DNA from: Nonomuraea glycinis | GTDB lineage: Bacteria; Actinomycetota; Actinomycetes; Streptosporangiales; Streptosporangiaceae | Assembly (NCBI RefSeq): GCF_014646515.1 | Contig: NZ_BMNK01000016.1 | Span: 126,228 to 190,227, forward strand | Direction of reading: 5' to 3' | Length of the DNA stretch: 64,000 nucleotides | In this document: in pieces, positions 34,803-43,638 of the stretch | Position numbering within the stretch: position 1 is the stretch's first letter | How the letters are laid out: each line of letters starts with the position of its first letter | The notes under the pieces: generated by a model | Told to the model about the DNA's origin: nothing | The model's input: the letters and a program-made list of their open reading frames with translations, nothing else | The model's database searches: none | Program-made: the position numbers and the translations under genes

Positions 34803-35687
34803 GTGCGCTACCGCACCATCGCCCACACCACCGTCAGCGCCATCGGCCTGGGCGCCATGCCGCTGTCCATCGAGCACCGCCCGGACCAGACGCGGGCCAT
34901 CGCCACCGTCCACGCCGCCCTCGACGCCGGCGTCACGCTCATCGACACCGCCGACAGCTACCACTGGCACGCCGGCGAGGAGGGACACAACGAGCTGCTG
35001 ATCGCCCGCGCCCTGGCCAGCTACGGCGGCGACACCTCCGGCGTCCTGGTGGCCACCAAGGGCGGCCGCGGCCGGCCCGGCGACGGCAGCTGGACCGTCA
35101 CCGCCACCCCCGCTCACCTCAAGCAGGCCGCCGAGGCCTCCGCCAAGCGTCTGGGCGTCGACGCGATCGGCCTGTACCAGCTGCACAAGCCGGACCCGGA
35201 CGTACCTTGGGCGGAGTCCGTCGGCGCGCTGCGCGAGCTGCTGGAGGCCGGCACGATCCGCGCCGCGGGAATCTCCAACGTCACCACCGCCCAGATCCGC
35301 CAGGCGCATGAGATCCTCGGTGACGGGCTCGTCTCCGTACAGAACCAGTACTCCTCCGCCGTTCGGGACAGCGAGCCCGAGCTGCGGCTGAGCACCGAGC
35401 TGGGTCTGACCTTCCTGCCCTGGAGCCCACTCGGTGGCATCTCCCGCAGCTCCCTCGACGGCCCCTCCGGCCCCGTCTCCGCCGGCACCGCCTTCCACCA
35501 CATCGCAGCCGAGCGCGACGTCAGCCCGCAGCAGATCGTCCTGGCCTGGCTGCTCGCCCGCTCTCCGGCGGTGATCCCGCTGCCGGGAGCCAGCCGCCCG
35601 CTCTCCATCACCGACTCGGCCAGGGCCGCGGAGCTGACGCTGAGTGCCGAGGAGCTGGCGCGGCTGGAGGACGCTCTGCCGGGCTGA
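34803..35687 (+). CDS. Aldo/keto reductase
   Basis: A 294-residue NADPH-dependent aldo/keto reductase with a TIM-barrel fold. Seen: VSAIGLGAMPLSI near the start, catalytic Asp in LIDTADSYHWHAGEEGHNE, Lys in VLVATKGGRG and the region GLYQLHKPDPDVPWAESVGA where the family has a catalytic His. NADPH-site signature near the end (VIPLPGASRPLSITDSARAA). The GTG start at 34803 follows the epimerase stop by 8 nt. Operon partner of the epimerase. Confidence 0.92.
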   Translation: MRYRTIAHTTVSAIGLGAMPLSIEHRPDQTRAIATVHAALDAGVTLIDTADSYHWHAGEEGHNELLIARALASYGGDTSGVLVATKGGRGRPGDGSWTVTATPAHLKQAAEASAKRLGVDAIGLYQLHKPDPDVPWAESVGALRELLEAGTIRAAGISNVTTAQIRQAHEILGDGLVSVQNQYSSAVRDSEPELRLSTELGLTFLPWSPLGGISRSSLDGPSGPVSAGTAFHHIAAERDVSPQQIVLAWLLARSPAVIPLPGASRPLSITDSARAAELTLSAEELARLEDALPG

Positions 35688-35761
35688 GGAGAACGGCGGC
35701 GCTTGCCGACCTCACCCCTCGCCGCGTGCTCCAGTACGTGATCAGGCCGGCGACCAGGATG

Positions 35762-35964
35762 TCAGTCGTGATCGCTTTCTCCGGTTCCGCCGCGCGAGCC
35801 GTAAGCCGGGCCGAACACGACCAGCAGCGCCAGCTCCTCCGTGACGCCCGCACGCGGATCAACGCCTGCTGATCCCCGGCCCGCCACGCCGCCAGCAGTG
35901 ATTTGGCCTGTGTCCTCAGATTGGTGAGGTTCGGGCGGTCCGGCAAAGGTCGAATGACCGACAC
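35762..35964 (-). pseudogene. Truncated hypothetical gene
   Basis: From GTG 35964 on the minus strand it reads MSVIRPLPDRPNLTNLRTQA and KSLLAAWRAGDQQALIRVRA, a beginning common to actinomycete ankyrin-type or unknown proteins. A frame change near 35855 then leads to TEELALLVVFGPAYGSR and a stop at 35762. Probably a shortened pseudogene; not recognised further. Confidence 0.45.
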
Positions 35965-36024
35965 GACGGTCTCCTTCCGTTGGCTGCCTGCGCCCGTCAC
36001 CATCAGGCCGAAACCATGGGATTG

Positions 36025-36783
36025 CTACATCCGGGTCCGCGCGTAGGCCTGCAGTGCGTCGCGGACGAACGTCGCCCCCGCCTCGTCGTCGTACATCGCG
36101 GCGAAGCGGGGGTCGTCGACGAACATGTCCCCGATGCCGTTCACCATCTCGATCGAGCGCTCCCGGTCGCCCTCGGCGGTGGGAGTGCCCGGGATCTGAC
36201 TCAGCCACCGGACGTGCCGGGCGGCCAGTGACTGAGCGTGTTCCGAGGTCGGCGAATCCCCGGCCTTCACCGCGGCGACCCATGCGGCGACGAGGTCTTC
36301 GGTGTCCTGCTTCCAGGCCCGCTGCTGGTCGAGGCTCTTGCCGTGCCACCAGTCGTTGCTCACTTGGAACGCGCGCTCGCCCCAACGTGAGATCACCTCG
36401 TCTTTGTAGAGGTCATTGAACCCCGCCAACATGACATCCATCCGCGGTTCCACTCCCGCCTGCAGAGCCTCGAGCGTGTGACGTACAGACCGGACCTGCC
36501 GTTCGATGCGGGCGCGTTCCTCTTCCAGCGCGGCGATGTGGGCGCGGAGCCCGTCGAGCGCGTCCACCTCGTCGGCCAGGACCTCGGCAATGGCCGGCAA
36601 GCCCATGCCGAGCCGGCGCATGAGCAGGATCCGCTGGAGCCGGGCGACCGCGGTGGGGTTGTAGTAGCGGTACCCGTTCGCACCGACCCGGGACGGGGCC
36701 AGGAGCCCGACGCGGTCGTAGTGACGCAGGGTCCGGCTGGTGATGCCGGCCCTCGCCGCGAGTTCCTGGATCGTCCACTCCAT
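36025..36783 (-). CDS. MerR regulator with TipAS-like domain
   Basis: A 252-residue MerR protein. Winged helix at residues 1-70 (WTIQELAARAGITSRTLRHY, YRYYNPTAVARLQRILLMRR), a long dimer helix (LRAHIAALEEERARIERQVR) and a C-terminal TipAS-like antibiotic-recognition domain (FNDLYKDEVISRWGERAF, later MYDDEAGATFVRDALQAYA). TipA-type proteins bind thiopeptides or other amphipathic compounds. It lies 10 nt behind the DUF2268 gene, whose promoter has the 19-bp spacer that MerR proteins act on, so the operon is probably autoregulated. Confidence 0.9.
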   Translation of the reverse strand: MEWTIQELAARAGITSRTLRHYDRVGLLAPSRVGANGYRYYNPTAVARLQRILLMRRLGMGLPAIAEVLADEVDALDGLRAHIAALEEERARIERQVRSVRHTLEALQAGVEPRMDVMLAGFNDLYKDEVISRWGERAFQVSNDWWHGKSLDQQRAWKQDTEDLVAAWVAAVKAGDSPTSEHAQSLAARHVRWLSQIPGTPTAEGDRERSIEMVNGIGDMFVDDPRFAAMYDDEAGATFVRDALQAYARTRM

Positions 36784-36793
36784 CGTTCCAGTG

Positions 36794-37678
36794 TCACCCG
36801 AGGCGAAGCGTGGTCGCGATGATCTCCGAGGCGTCGGCGTGCAGGGCTTGGGCCGCCGTCTGGCCGGTCGCCGCCAGGTAGGTGTCGACCAGCCGGTTGC
36901 CCGCGGCGTACCCCGCGCCCATCGGCAGTCCCACCGGGGTGACACCGAGGTGCTCGGCGCCGGGGTCGCCGTGCACCCAGGCGGTGAAGTTCTGCATGCC
37001 TGTCACGTCGAGCCCGGTGAGCACCTTGGCGAAGACCTCGTCGTCGTGCAGGTGCGGTACGCCGATGCGGGCGGGGCCGAGCTCGTCGCCGTAAAGCTGG
37101 CGGGCGAAGGCGTCGGCCAGGCCCTCGCCGACGATGTGCTCGCCGACCGTGACGGTCATCGGGTCCCACACGACCCCGCCCGGGCTCCATCGCAGGTTGT
37201 GGTGCAATTCGTGCACGGCGGTGGCCTCCAGCCGCGCCACGTTCTCGGGGAAGGGCCAGAACGTGATGGCGATGTTGCCCGAGATGCCGCCGAACCCGGT
37301 CAATCCTAGGCAGGGACCCATGAAGTGCTCGTCATCCGGATCGCCGAGCACGAACAGCACGGTGATATCCGGGGCCTGCAGCCCCGGCGTCGCTTCCAGC
37401 AGTACGGCGAGAGCGTCGTCGAGCGCGCGTTGCATCCGCTCCCAGGCCCCGGCCGCCGCCAGGGTTTCGAGCGCATCGAGGCAACGCTCCTCGTCGCGGT
37501 CGACGGGGAACCCGGACGACTGGAGGTGTACGGCTACCAGGTCGAGCTCGCCGGGGTGGAAGCGGTACATGCCCTTGTTGGCCTCCAGCATCGAACGCAG
37601 CAGGTCAACGCGGTCCGCAACCGGGGCCAGCAGGATCCGCCTCATGGCGGAGTAGGTGTCAAGAACAGTGATCGACAT
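36794..37678 (-). CDS. DUF2268 putative zinc protease
   Basis: A 294-residue protein of the DUF2268 family, predicted Zn-dependent proteases. The motif HELHH at residues 156-160 (ATAVHELHHNLRW) is the metal site; a downstream Glu in VGEHIVGEGLADAFARQLYG would be the third ligand. No signal peptide. The ATG at 37678 lies 7 nt after a TAGCAT -10, so the transcript is leaderless. A longer frame up to 37831 crosses the promoter and is rejected. Co-transcribed with the MerR/TipAS-like gene. Confidence 0.82.
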   Translation of the reverse strand: MSITVLDTYSAMRRILLAPVADRVDLLRSMLEANKGMYRFHPGELDLVAVHLQSSGFPVDRDEERCLDALETLAAAGAWERMQRALDDALAVLLEATPGLQAPDITVLFVLGDPDDEHFMGPCLGLTGFGGISGNIAITFWPFPENVARLEATAVHELHHNLRWSPGGVVWDPMTVTVGEHIVGEGLADAFARQLYGDELGPARIGVPHLHDDEVFAKVLTGLDVTGMQNFTAWVHGDPGAEHLGVTPVGLPMGAGYAAGNRLVDTYLAATGQTAAQALHADASEIIATTLRLG

Positions 37679-37685
37679 GGCCCCG

Positions 37686-37716
37686 ATGCTAGAAGTTGAC
37701 GCAGCGTCAAGGTCAA
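37686..37716 (-). promoter_or_regulatory. MerR-type promoter with 19-bp spacer
   Basis: On the minus strand TTGACC (37716-37711) and TAGCAT (37691-37686) are separated by exactly 19 nt, the over-long spacer that is the signature of MerR-controlled promoters. Inside the spacer lies the palindrome TTGACG-CTG-CGTCAA. The -10 ends 7 nt before the ATG at 37678. Confidence 0.8.
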
Positions 37717-37921
37717 ACCAGCGGCGCTCCTCATCGAGATACAGCCAGGCCCGTCGCGACCGGCGGTTCGCCACTGCGATGGACTCACGCAACTTGGTCA
37801 GCCGCTGTACCAGTGTGCGCAGCTCCTCCATCTGCCCGGACAGCTCAGCGCATTCCTGCCGCCACGTAGAAAACGATCACCTCGTCGCCGGCGCTTTTCG
37901 TGGGCGTATGCCGCTGTGTGA

Positions 37922-38116
37922 TTGAAGGGGGCAGTCGCAGGGCTGCTCCAGGTGACGGTGTCCTGGCACACCCATCCCAGCGATGATCAAGCCTCGCTGG
38001 AGCACATGTGGTTACACATGAGCGATCACGGCGAGGTGCGCATCCTCAACCTGGGCGACGAACTGGTCATCACCAACACTGCTCTGCCGGACGCGCTCGA
38101 AGCCGCTCTCCGCTGA
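37922..38116 (+). CDS. Short hypothetical ORF, possibly a fragment
   Basis: A 64-codon frame opened by TTG, with QVTVSWHTHPSDDQASLEHM and VRILNLGDELVITNT. It has protein-like codon use but no ATG/GTG start or clear ribosome site, and a stop lies just upstream in frame, so it may be the tail of a lost gene. No family recognised. Confidence 0.3.
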   Translation: MKGAVAGLLQVTVSWHTHPSDDQASLEHMWLHMSDHGEVRILNLGDELVITNTALPDALEAALR

Positions 38117-38200
38117 CACCCTTAATCAGAGTCCCTGGATCGGACGCAAAGATCAGCCGAGCGTGAACGTCCTGGCGCGGATACGGCGCTGGCTGGGAGG

Positions 38201-38572
38201 GTGAACCTCATGATGGAAGACTTGCGGGACGCCGAGCGCCGACTTCAGGCCGCGCAGCTTGCTGGAGATGTCGAGGCGCTGGATCGGCTGCTGGATGATC
38301 GGCTGATCTTTACCTTCGGTGCGAACGTTGCGACCAAGGCGGACGACCTGGAGCTGCACCGCACTCGGGCGCAGGTGGTGACGAGAGTGGCCGAGGAGGA
38401 GTTGACCGTGCTCGCCGATGGGCGCACGGGGGTGACGTGGTTTCTTGGCACCGTCGAAGGGACCGTCTCCGGTGCGCCGTTCGCGGCCAGGATGCGCTAC
38501 ACCCGCACTTGGCTATACGGCGAGACGCACGGCTGGCGAATCATCGCCGTGCACGCCAGCACGACCGATTGA
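38201..38572 (+). CDS. SnoaL-like / NTF2-fold protein (DUF4440)
   Basis: A 123-residue cone-shaped NTF2/SnoaL-like protein. It has EDLRDAERRLQAAQLAGDVE followed by LDDRLIFTFGANVATKADDL, the DUF4440 pattern, and ends RYTRTWLYGETHGWRIIAVH, typical of the last beta strands. GTG start at 38201 after GGGAGG; the ATG at 38210 is also possible. Such proteins act as small isomerases or binding proteins; the substrate is unknown. Stands alone. Confidence 0.82.
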   Translation: MNLMMEDLRDAERRLQAAQLAGDVEALDRLLDDRLIFTFGANVATKADDLELHRTRAQVVTRVAEEELTVLADGRTGVTWFLGTVEGTVSGAPFAARMRYTRTWLYGETHGWRIIAVHASTTD

Positions 38573-38687
38573 CATAGCCGACACGTTGTCCGACGACCGG
38601 CCAACCGGATGGTCGCCGGCGCCCCCTGGGGGGCGGGCCGACGCTGTCTTCACATCACTCTCACAAGCGGGCGATAGGTTGCCCGCT

Positions 38688-39227
38688 ATGACTGAGATCG
38701 GACCCGTCGCCTGGCCGCCTGACCCCATAAGGACCGAACGCCTCATGCTCCGTAAGTCCGAGGCCCGGGACCGTGCGACGTTCGTCGAGCTGCTGGCGTC
38801 GCCAGAGGTGCACGCCTACCTCGGCGGGCCCCGGCCGCGTGCCGAGCTTGAGCGCGAGATACCCGGGGTACCCGAGCCGTGGCCTGGGAGTTTCGTCGTT
38901 GATCTCGACGGGGCGATGATCGGCCAGATCCTGCTCAGGCGAGCCAAGGGGCACTGTCGCCCGGCTGCCGCGGGGAAGGCCGATCTCGGTTACCTGTTCC
39001 TGCCGCGAGCGTGGGGATTCGGGTACGCCGCCGAGGCGTGCGCGGCGGCACTCGGCTGGTTCGACGGCGTCCTTCCCGGCGAGCCGGTGGTGCTCATCAC
39101 CCAGACCGCCAACGTCAGGTCGATGCGCCTCGCGGCAAAGCTGGGGTTCACCGAGGTGGAGCGGTTCCAGGCTTGGGACGCCGAGCAGTGGCTCGGCCTG
39201 CGGTCCCCGGTCGCGCCACCCACTTGA
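38688..39227 (+). CDS. GNAT N-acetyltransferase
   Basis: A 179-residue acetyltransferase of the RimJ/RimL-like GNAT group (Acetyltransf_3). Seen: IRTERLMLRKSEARDRATFV at the start, FVVDLDGAMIGQILLRRAKG, the acetyl-CoA loop region LFLPRAWGFGYAAEACAAAL and NVRSMRLAAKLGFTEVERFQ. ATG at 38688; a TAGGTT hexamer ends 7 nt before it, so it may be leaderless. Substrate unknown (protein N-terminus or small amine). Confidence 0.85.
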   Translation: MTEIGPVAWPPDPIRTERLMLRKSEARDRATFVELLASPEVHAYLGGPRPRAELEREIPGVPEPWPGSFVVDLDGAMIGQILLRRAKGHCRPAAAGKADLGYLFLPRAWGFGYAAEACAAALGWFDGVLPGEPVVLITQTANVRSMRLAAKLGFTEVERFQAWDAEQWLGLRSPVAPPT

Positions 39228-39654
39228 GCGTGGACAGTAGCTCGGCGCGGGTGTCCCCGCCCCATCCCATGGCCACGGTCTGGAGGAGATCCTCGCGAGC
39301 AGTGCGCCGGGCGACGTCGGCGCGGTCCGGCTGGACGAAGTTTCCAAGAGGCGGCATGTGGCCAAGCGGCCCGCGTACGAGGTGCTCGCCGTGCTCACGC
39401 AGGGATCGATCTCGGCGAGCTGACGCCGCGCCCGCATCCGTTCGACCCAGCCACCGGCAAGGTGCGGGCGCAGGGGGCGGGCCTCGGCTCGGGAATGACC
39501 TGCTGCGCGGCTGACACGCGGCCGGTGTCTGGGACCGCGCAACTTGCCACGCGGGCGATGTTCCACGGGTTCACCGCTGAAGAACTGGTCGTTCTGCGCG
39601 ACCTGTGTCTGGGGCTGGCCGCCAACCAGCATCGCCTCGCCGACCACCTGAGCG
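39228..39654. other. Debris without identified gene
   Basis: Short coding-like stretches without starts: on the plus strand RRHVAKRPAYEVLAVLTQGS before a stop at about 39421, and at 39530-39645 MFHGFTAEELVVLRDLCLGL, which might be the end of a regulator. Neither can be assigned. No operon structure. Confidence 0.35.
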
Positions 39655-39823
39655 TGTCGACCAAGCCGGTGGCGTTGCGGAAGCTGACCCCGGCGGCGCG
39701 GGCCAGCTCGCCGATGCTGAAACCGTGCTCGCTGCCGTTGAGGCGGACCGATCACTTCTGTCAGGGCCTCTTGCGCAGTCCGTCGGCGAGGATCGGTTCC
39801 AGCGGGTCTTCTTTCCTGGCCAT
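39655..39823 (-). pseudogene. MarR-family N-terminal fragment, two frameshifts
   Basis: From ATG 39823 on the minus strand: MARKEDPLEPILADGLRK, a frameshift, ALTEVIG, a second frameshift, then LNGSEHGFSIGELARAAGVS and FRNATGLVDTL, the recognition helix of a MarR regulator. The wing and the C-terminus are missing. Confidence 0.5.
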
Positions 39824-39839
39824 GCACGCCGACATCAGC

Positions 39840-40122
39840 GCCCTGATGTCCCGTCCGGCGCACCCGACCGCTCGGTCCTGCCCATCGCCGGCGACACCAC
39901 AGAAGCCAAAGCCGCCGCCACCAAGCTGATCGACCTGCTCGGCTACGACACCCTCGACGCCGGACCCCTCGCCGACAGCTGGCTTCCAGCGCGACGCCCC
40001 CGCCTACGTCGGGCTCTACTTCAAGAACCAGCAGGAAATGACCGGTGAAGATACCGGCGGGACGACGAGCGCCGAAACAGTCCGCGCGGCACTGGCCGCG
40101 GCGCAACGGCCGCACTCCTGAA
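39840..40122 (+). pseudogene. F420-dependent NADP reductase fragment
   Basis: The C-terminal half of an F420-type NADP oxidoreductase: VLPIAGDTTEAKAAATKLID, then LLGYDTLDAGPLADSW, and after one frameshift FQRDAPAYVGLYFKNQQEMT to a stop at 40122. The Rossmann N-terminal half is missing. Together with the deleted gene at 10671 it is the second broken member of this family. Confidence 0.6.
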
Positions 40123-40212
40123 CCACGACTTCCCAGACCGGCCAGGACATGAGGACCAGATCGCGACGTACACCACCGTGTACGCCTGGCGCGACACCAA
40201 CTCCCTGATCGC

Positions 40213-40244
40213 GGCCCTCGCCGGCCCGGAGCCCGGCGAGGGCC
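40213..40244. terminator. Strong hairpin between convergent genes
   Basis: GGCCCTCGCCGG (40213-40224) and CCGGCGAGGGCC (40233-40244) form a perfect 12-bp stem with an 8-nt loop. It lies in a short coding-like stretch before the convergent end of the gene at 40287. Possible bidirectional terminator without T-run. Confidence 0.35.
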
Positions 40245-40286
40245 GCCGACGTGCTGGATGACCGGCAGGCCGATACGATCGCGTCA

Positions 40287-40950
40287 TCAGCTCGGAAGAC
40301 GCCAATTACAGATGCCCTCGATGCATAGCTCGTCGGTCGTCTCGCGGGGGTCCGGCGTCTTGATCGACACCTTGCCGCCCCACCGGCTGTAGCGGGTGTC
40401 GACGTGGAGGGTCTTGCCCACCAGTTCGTCGAGACCGTTGGTGAACGTGAACATACTCCGCACCCTGCTGACCAGGCCCGCGGAGGTCAGCGTGACGGTG
40501 TAGGCGAGCCTCGCGTCCGGATCCCAGCCGACGTGGGTCGAGTGCTCCGCCCAGCGGGAAACCCGTTCGAGCTCCTTGAAGGTGATCGCGCCGGTTACGG
40601 TGTCCCTGTTCCGCTGGCCGTTCTTCAGCAAGGCGGCCAGGGTCGCGGGCTCGGCCGGGTTGACGAGCTGCTCGTCGTAGCCGAGCAGCTCGGTGTGCCA
40701 GAGGTGCAACTGGTGCGAATCCCTCCACCAGATCTCGCCCTTCTTCAGCCATGTCCCAATGAGGCCGCCGGATCGGTAGCCGGTGCCGCCGATGGTGTGG
40801 TTGAAGCCGATGGCATGTTCGCGCCCGTACTCACCTCCGGTGGTGGTGACGTCGAGAGCCTTGATCCAGCCCTTGGCATTGAACTCGAAGACCCCTTTGC
40901 GCCGGCGTTCCTCCTGTTCGACGACGCCGTCCAGATGGTGATCCTGCCGC
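40287..40950 (-). pseudogene. Lipoprotein-like hypothetical gene, 5' truncated
   Basis: About 220 codons read well as an extracytoplasmic protein of the kind found in actinomycete lipoproteins: EQEERRRKGVFEFNAKGWIK, then RSGGLIGTWLKKGEIWWRDS and DELVGKTLHVDTRYSRWGGK, ending CIEGICNWRLPS. The expected signal peptide with lipobox is missing; upstream codons (from about 40950) look unrelated. The divergent WYL gene starts at 41113. Possibly a dead gene whose 5' end was deleted. Confidence 0.5.
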
Positions 40951-41112
40951 GACCGGATCACGCCTGGAAAACGGGATAGATGCAATAAAAGGATCAGACC
41001 GCTGCGCAAGGAACTCTGCGCATTTCTGCAGACCGCTTCGGAAATCGACGTGCGCCGCGTTGCTTTCGTCACGCTGGTCGTGGCGCGCCGACCTCCTGGC
41101 ATTCTTGGTGGC

Positions 41113-42066
41113 ATGTCCAGCACCTCGGCGCGACTGCTGAACCTGTTGTCCCTGCTCCAGGCTCCGCGCGACTGGCCGGGCAGCGAACTCGCGGCGCGTC
41201 TGGAGGTCAGCCCGCGCACCATCCGCCGCGACGTCGAGCGGCTGCGCGACCTTGGCTATCCGGTACGCGCGACGATGGGCGGCGAGGGCGGCTATCGCCT
41301 GGTGGCGGGCACCGCCATGCCGCCGCTGCTGCTCGACGACGAGGAGGCCGTGGCCATCGCCGTCGGCCTGCGTACAGTGGCCAGGCATCCTGTCGCGGGC
41401 ATCGACCAGGCGTCGGTCCGCGCGATGGCCAAGCTTCAGCAGGTGTTGCCGTCCCGGCTGCGGCACCGGGTCGGCGCGCTGAACGCCGCGACCGAGGCTC
41501 CCCCTCCCTTCTCCGGGCCGGACATCGACCCGGAGATCCTCACCGTGATCGCCGGGGCCGCGGCCGGCCACGAGCGACTGCGCTTCGCCTACGAGGCGGG
41601 CGACGGCACCGCGAGCAGGCGGCTGGTCGAGCCGTACCGCCTGGTCACCGTGGGCAGGCGCTGGTACCTGGTGGCCTTCGACAACGACAGGGGTGACTGG
41701 CGGATCTTTCGCGTGGACCGCGTGAGCGAGCCCCGCCCGACCGGAGTGCGGGTGCCGCCGAAGACGCCTCCGGCCGAGGACGCCGCAGCCTTCGTCACCG
41801 CCAGGCTGTACTCGACGGCGCCCACCTACCGCGCCGTCGCCACCCTGCACGCTTCCGCCGAGTGGGTGGCGGCCCGCCTCGGCGAGGCCGCGGGCGAGCT
41901 GGAGCCGATCGACGCTGACACCTGCCGACTGTCCGGGCAGAGCGACACCCTGGAGTGGCTGGCATTCCGGCTGGTCACGCTGGGGTGCGAGTTCAAGGTG
42001 CACGAGCCGCCCGAGCTGGTCGACCACCTGCGGGAGATGGCCGCCAGGACGCTCCGTGCCGTGTAG
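41113..42066 (+). CDS. WYL-domain transcriptional regulator
   Basis: A 317-residue regulator. An HTH_11 winged helix at residues 5-60 (ARLLNLLSLLQAPRDWPGSE, then VSPRTIRRDVERLRDLGYPV) and a WYL domain (LRFAYEAGDGTASRRLVEPY, VTVGRRWYLVAFDNDRGDWR) followed by the WCX C-terminal part. WYL domains bind nucleic acid or small ligands. The ATG at 41113 is preceded by CATTCT seven nt upstream, so a leaderless start is likely. The VOC gene follows 70 bp downstream and may be its target. Confidence 0.92.
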   Translation: MSSTSARLLNLLSLLQAPRDWPGSELAARLEVSPRTIRRDVERLRDLGYPVRATMGGEGGYRLVAGTAMPPLLLDDEEAVAIAVGLRTVARHPVAGIDQASVRAMAKLQQVLPSRLRHRVGALNAATEAPPPFSGPDIDPEILTVIAGAAAGHERLRFAYEAGDGTASRRLVEPYRLVTVGRRWYLVAFDNDRGDWRIFRVDRVSEPRPTGVRVPPKTPPAEDAAAFVTARLYSTAPTYRAVATLHASAEWVAARLGEAAGELEPIDADTCRLSGQSDTLEWLAFRLVTLGCEFKVHEPPELVDHLREMAARTLRAV

Positions 42067-42136
42067 GACGGAAGCTGACCTACACGAGGGCTAGCGTCTC
42101 CTGCACAGATCCGCGCATGCAGAGGAGCCACCCGAT

Positions 42137-42625
42137 ATGTCTGTCAAGGCGATCCCCGAGGGCTACACGACCGTCACGCCGTGGATCATCTCTCGCGACA
42201 CGGCGGCGGTCATCGACTACATCCGCAAGGCGTTCGGCGCCGAGGAACTGGGCCGGGTGATCGACGCCCGCGGGGTGATCGGGCACGCGGAGGTGCGCAT
42301 CGGCGACGCGATCGTGATGCTGTTCGACGGCGACCCGAGTTGGCCAGCGACGCCCGCGTTCCTCCGCCTGTACGTCGAGGACGCCCGCGCCGTGCACCGC
42401 CAGGCGGTCGAGGCGGGCGGCGTCTCCATCTCGGAGGTCACCCACCTGGCGTTCGGCGACCTGGTCGGGCGGGTGCGCGACCCGTTCGGCAACGTGTGGT
42501 GGATCCAGACCCACATCGAGGACGTGACGCCCGAGGAGATGGAGCGACGCTTCGGCGACCCGGAGTTCACCGCGGCGATGGCGTACATGCAGCGCCCCGA
42601 GACCGAGATCTTCCCCCGAAGCTGA
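42137..42625 (+). CDS. VOC-family (glyoxalase-like) protein
   Basis: A 162-residue vicinal-oxygen-chelate protein of the PhnB/YdfO-like group: GYTTVTPWIISRDTAAVIDY, then KAFGAEELGRVIDARGVIGH (metal-binding or substrate side), and LVGRVRDPFGNVWWIQTHIE with the C-terminal ligand region. It ends in the helix MERRFGDPEFTAAM common to this group. ATG 42137 follows GAGGAG. Downstream of the WYL regulator on the same strand. Confidence 0.88.
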   Translation: MSVKAIPEGYTTVTPWIISRDTAAVIDYIRKAFGAEELGRVIDARGVIGHAEVRIGDAIVMLFDGDPSWPATPAFLRLYVEDARAVHRQAVEAGGVSISEVTHLAFGDLVGRVRDPFGNVWWIQTHIEDVTPEEMERRFGDPEFTAAMAYMQRPETEIFPRS

Positions 42626-42689
42626 CCTCGAGCCACCTGGAAGCAAGAACGGCCTGGAGCACGTCATCGCTGCGCTCGGCGGTCAGGAT

Positions 42690-43285
42690 GGCTGGACCTG
42701 GTCGAAGCGGGCGGGGGCTTCGGCGGGGTCCGGGCTCACGAGGCGTTCCAGCGTACAGAGCCAGCAGACCCGATCGCACGGCCTCGGCGTCGGCCAGATC
42801 CAGGTTCGTGTGCCAGTCCAGCGGCGCGCGGAACTGGGCGTACACCTTGACGTGCCCGTCGCTGTTGCGCTGGGCGACGAGAGATCGGTTCACGCCGTAC
42901 ACAGCCAAGGAACCGTCGCCGATCAACCGGGCGAGGTCGGGGTGGCGGGCGTCGACGTCGTCCAGGGAGGTCTCCACCGCGGTGACGCCGGTGTAGTGCG
43001 GCGTCACCGACGAGACCGCGGGGCGGATCCGGGACCAGGCGCCGTCCGCGCCGACCACGAGGTCGAACGTCTCCTGCCCCCCGTCCGCGAAATAGACCAG
43101 TACGCCGTCCCGGGTCCCCGGCACCACCTTCGTCACGCCCCTCCCCCACCGGACGTCGAGAGAGCCGAGCAGCAGGTCACGGAGTCGCCCGCGGTCGATC
43201 TCGGGATTGGCCCGGTCATCTGGATCGGGTCGCCAGTCGCGCAGTACGGTCCCGGCCGTGTCCAGGATGCGCATGGCCTGCCCTC
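42690..43285 (-). pseudogene. FAD monooxygenase, both ends missing
   Basis: A minus-strand central part of a flavin-dependent aromatic-type monooxygenase: RILDTAGTVLRDWRPDPDDR, EIDRGRLRDLLLGSL, the DG motif in DLVVGADGAWSRIRPAV and LVAQRNSDGHVKVYAQFRAP. The N-terminal GxGxxG motif and the C-terminal GD motif are missing. The cut 5' end meets the cut 5' end of a TetR gene at about 43285. Confidence 0.65.
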
Positions 43286-43638
43286 GGGACGAGACGAACG
43301 GCCTCGCCGTGACCGAGGCCAAGCTGGCCGCTCTCGACGGCCTCGCCGACGTCGACACCGTCATGCGCGCCGTGGAGACTGTCAGCGCCTACTTCACTGG
43401 TGCGATCAGGCGCGAGATCGCGAACCTGCGGGCCGAGCGCGCCACGGGCCTGTCCGAGCGCGACTGGCAGCGCGCCTCCGGCCCACACGTGACGAGAATG
43501 TTGGCCACGGGCCGCTTTCCGTCGCTGGCCAAGGCCGTGCACGACGGCACGGACGTGGACGCCGAGGCATCCTTCGCGACCGGCCTGGATTGGGTCCTCG
43601 ACGCCGTGGCCGCCAACCTCGACCGCCCGTCAGCGTGA
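43286..43638 (+). pseudogene. TetR C-terminal fragment
   Basis: About 115 codons of a TetR ligand domain: TEAKLAALDGLADVDTVMRA, then GLSERDWQRASGPHVTRMLA and DAEASFATGLDWVLDAVAAN. The DNA-binding part is missing. Head to head with the FAD monooxygenase fragment, as if a deletion took the shared promoter and both 5' ends. Confidence 0.65.

Noticed and set aside
37679..37831. N-terminal extension of the DUF2268 gene
   Set aside because: The extension runs through the MerR-type promoter; the start at 37678 fits the -10 spacing and the family.
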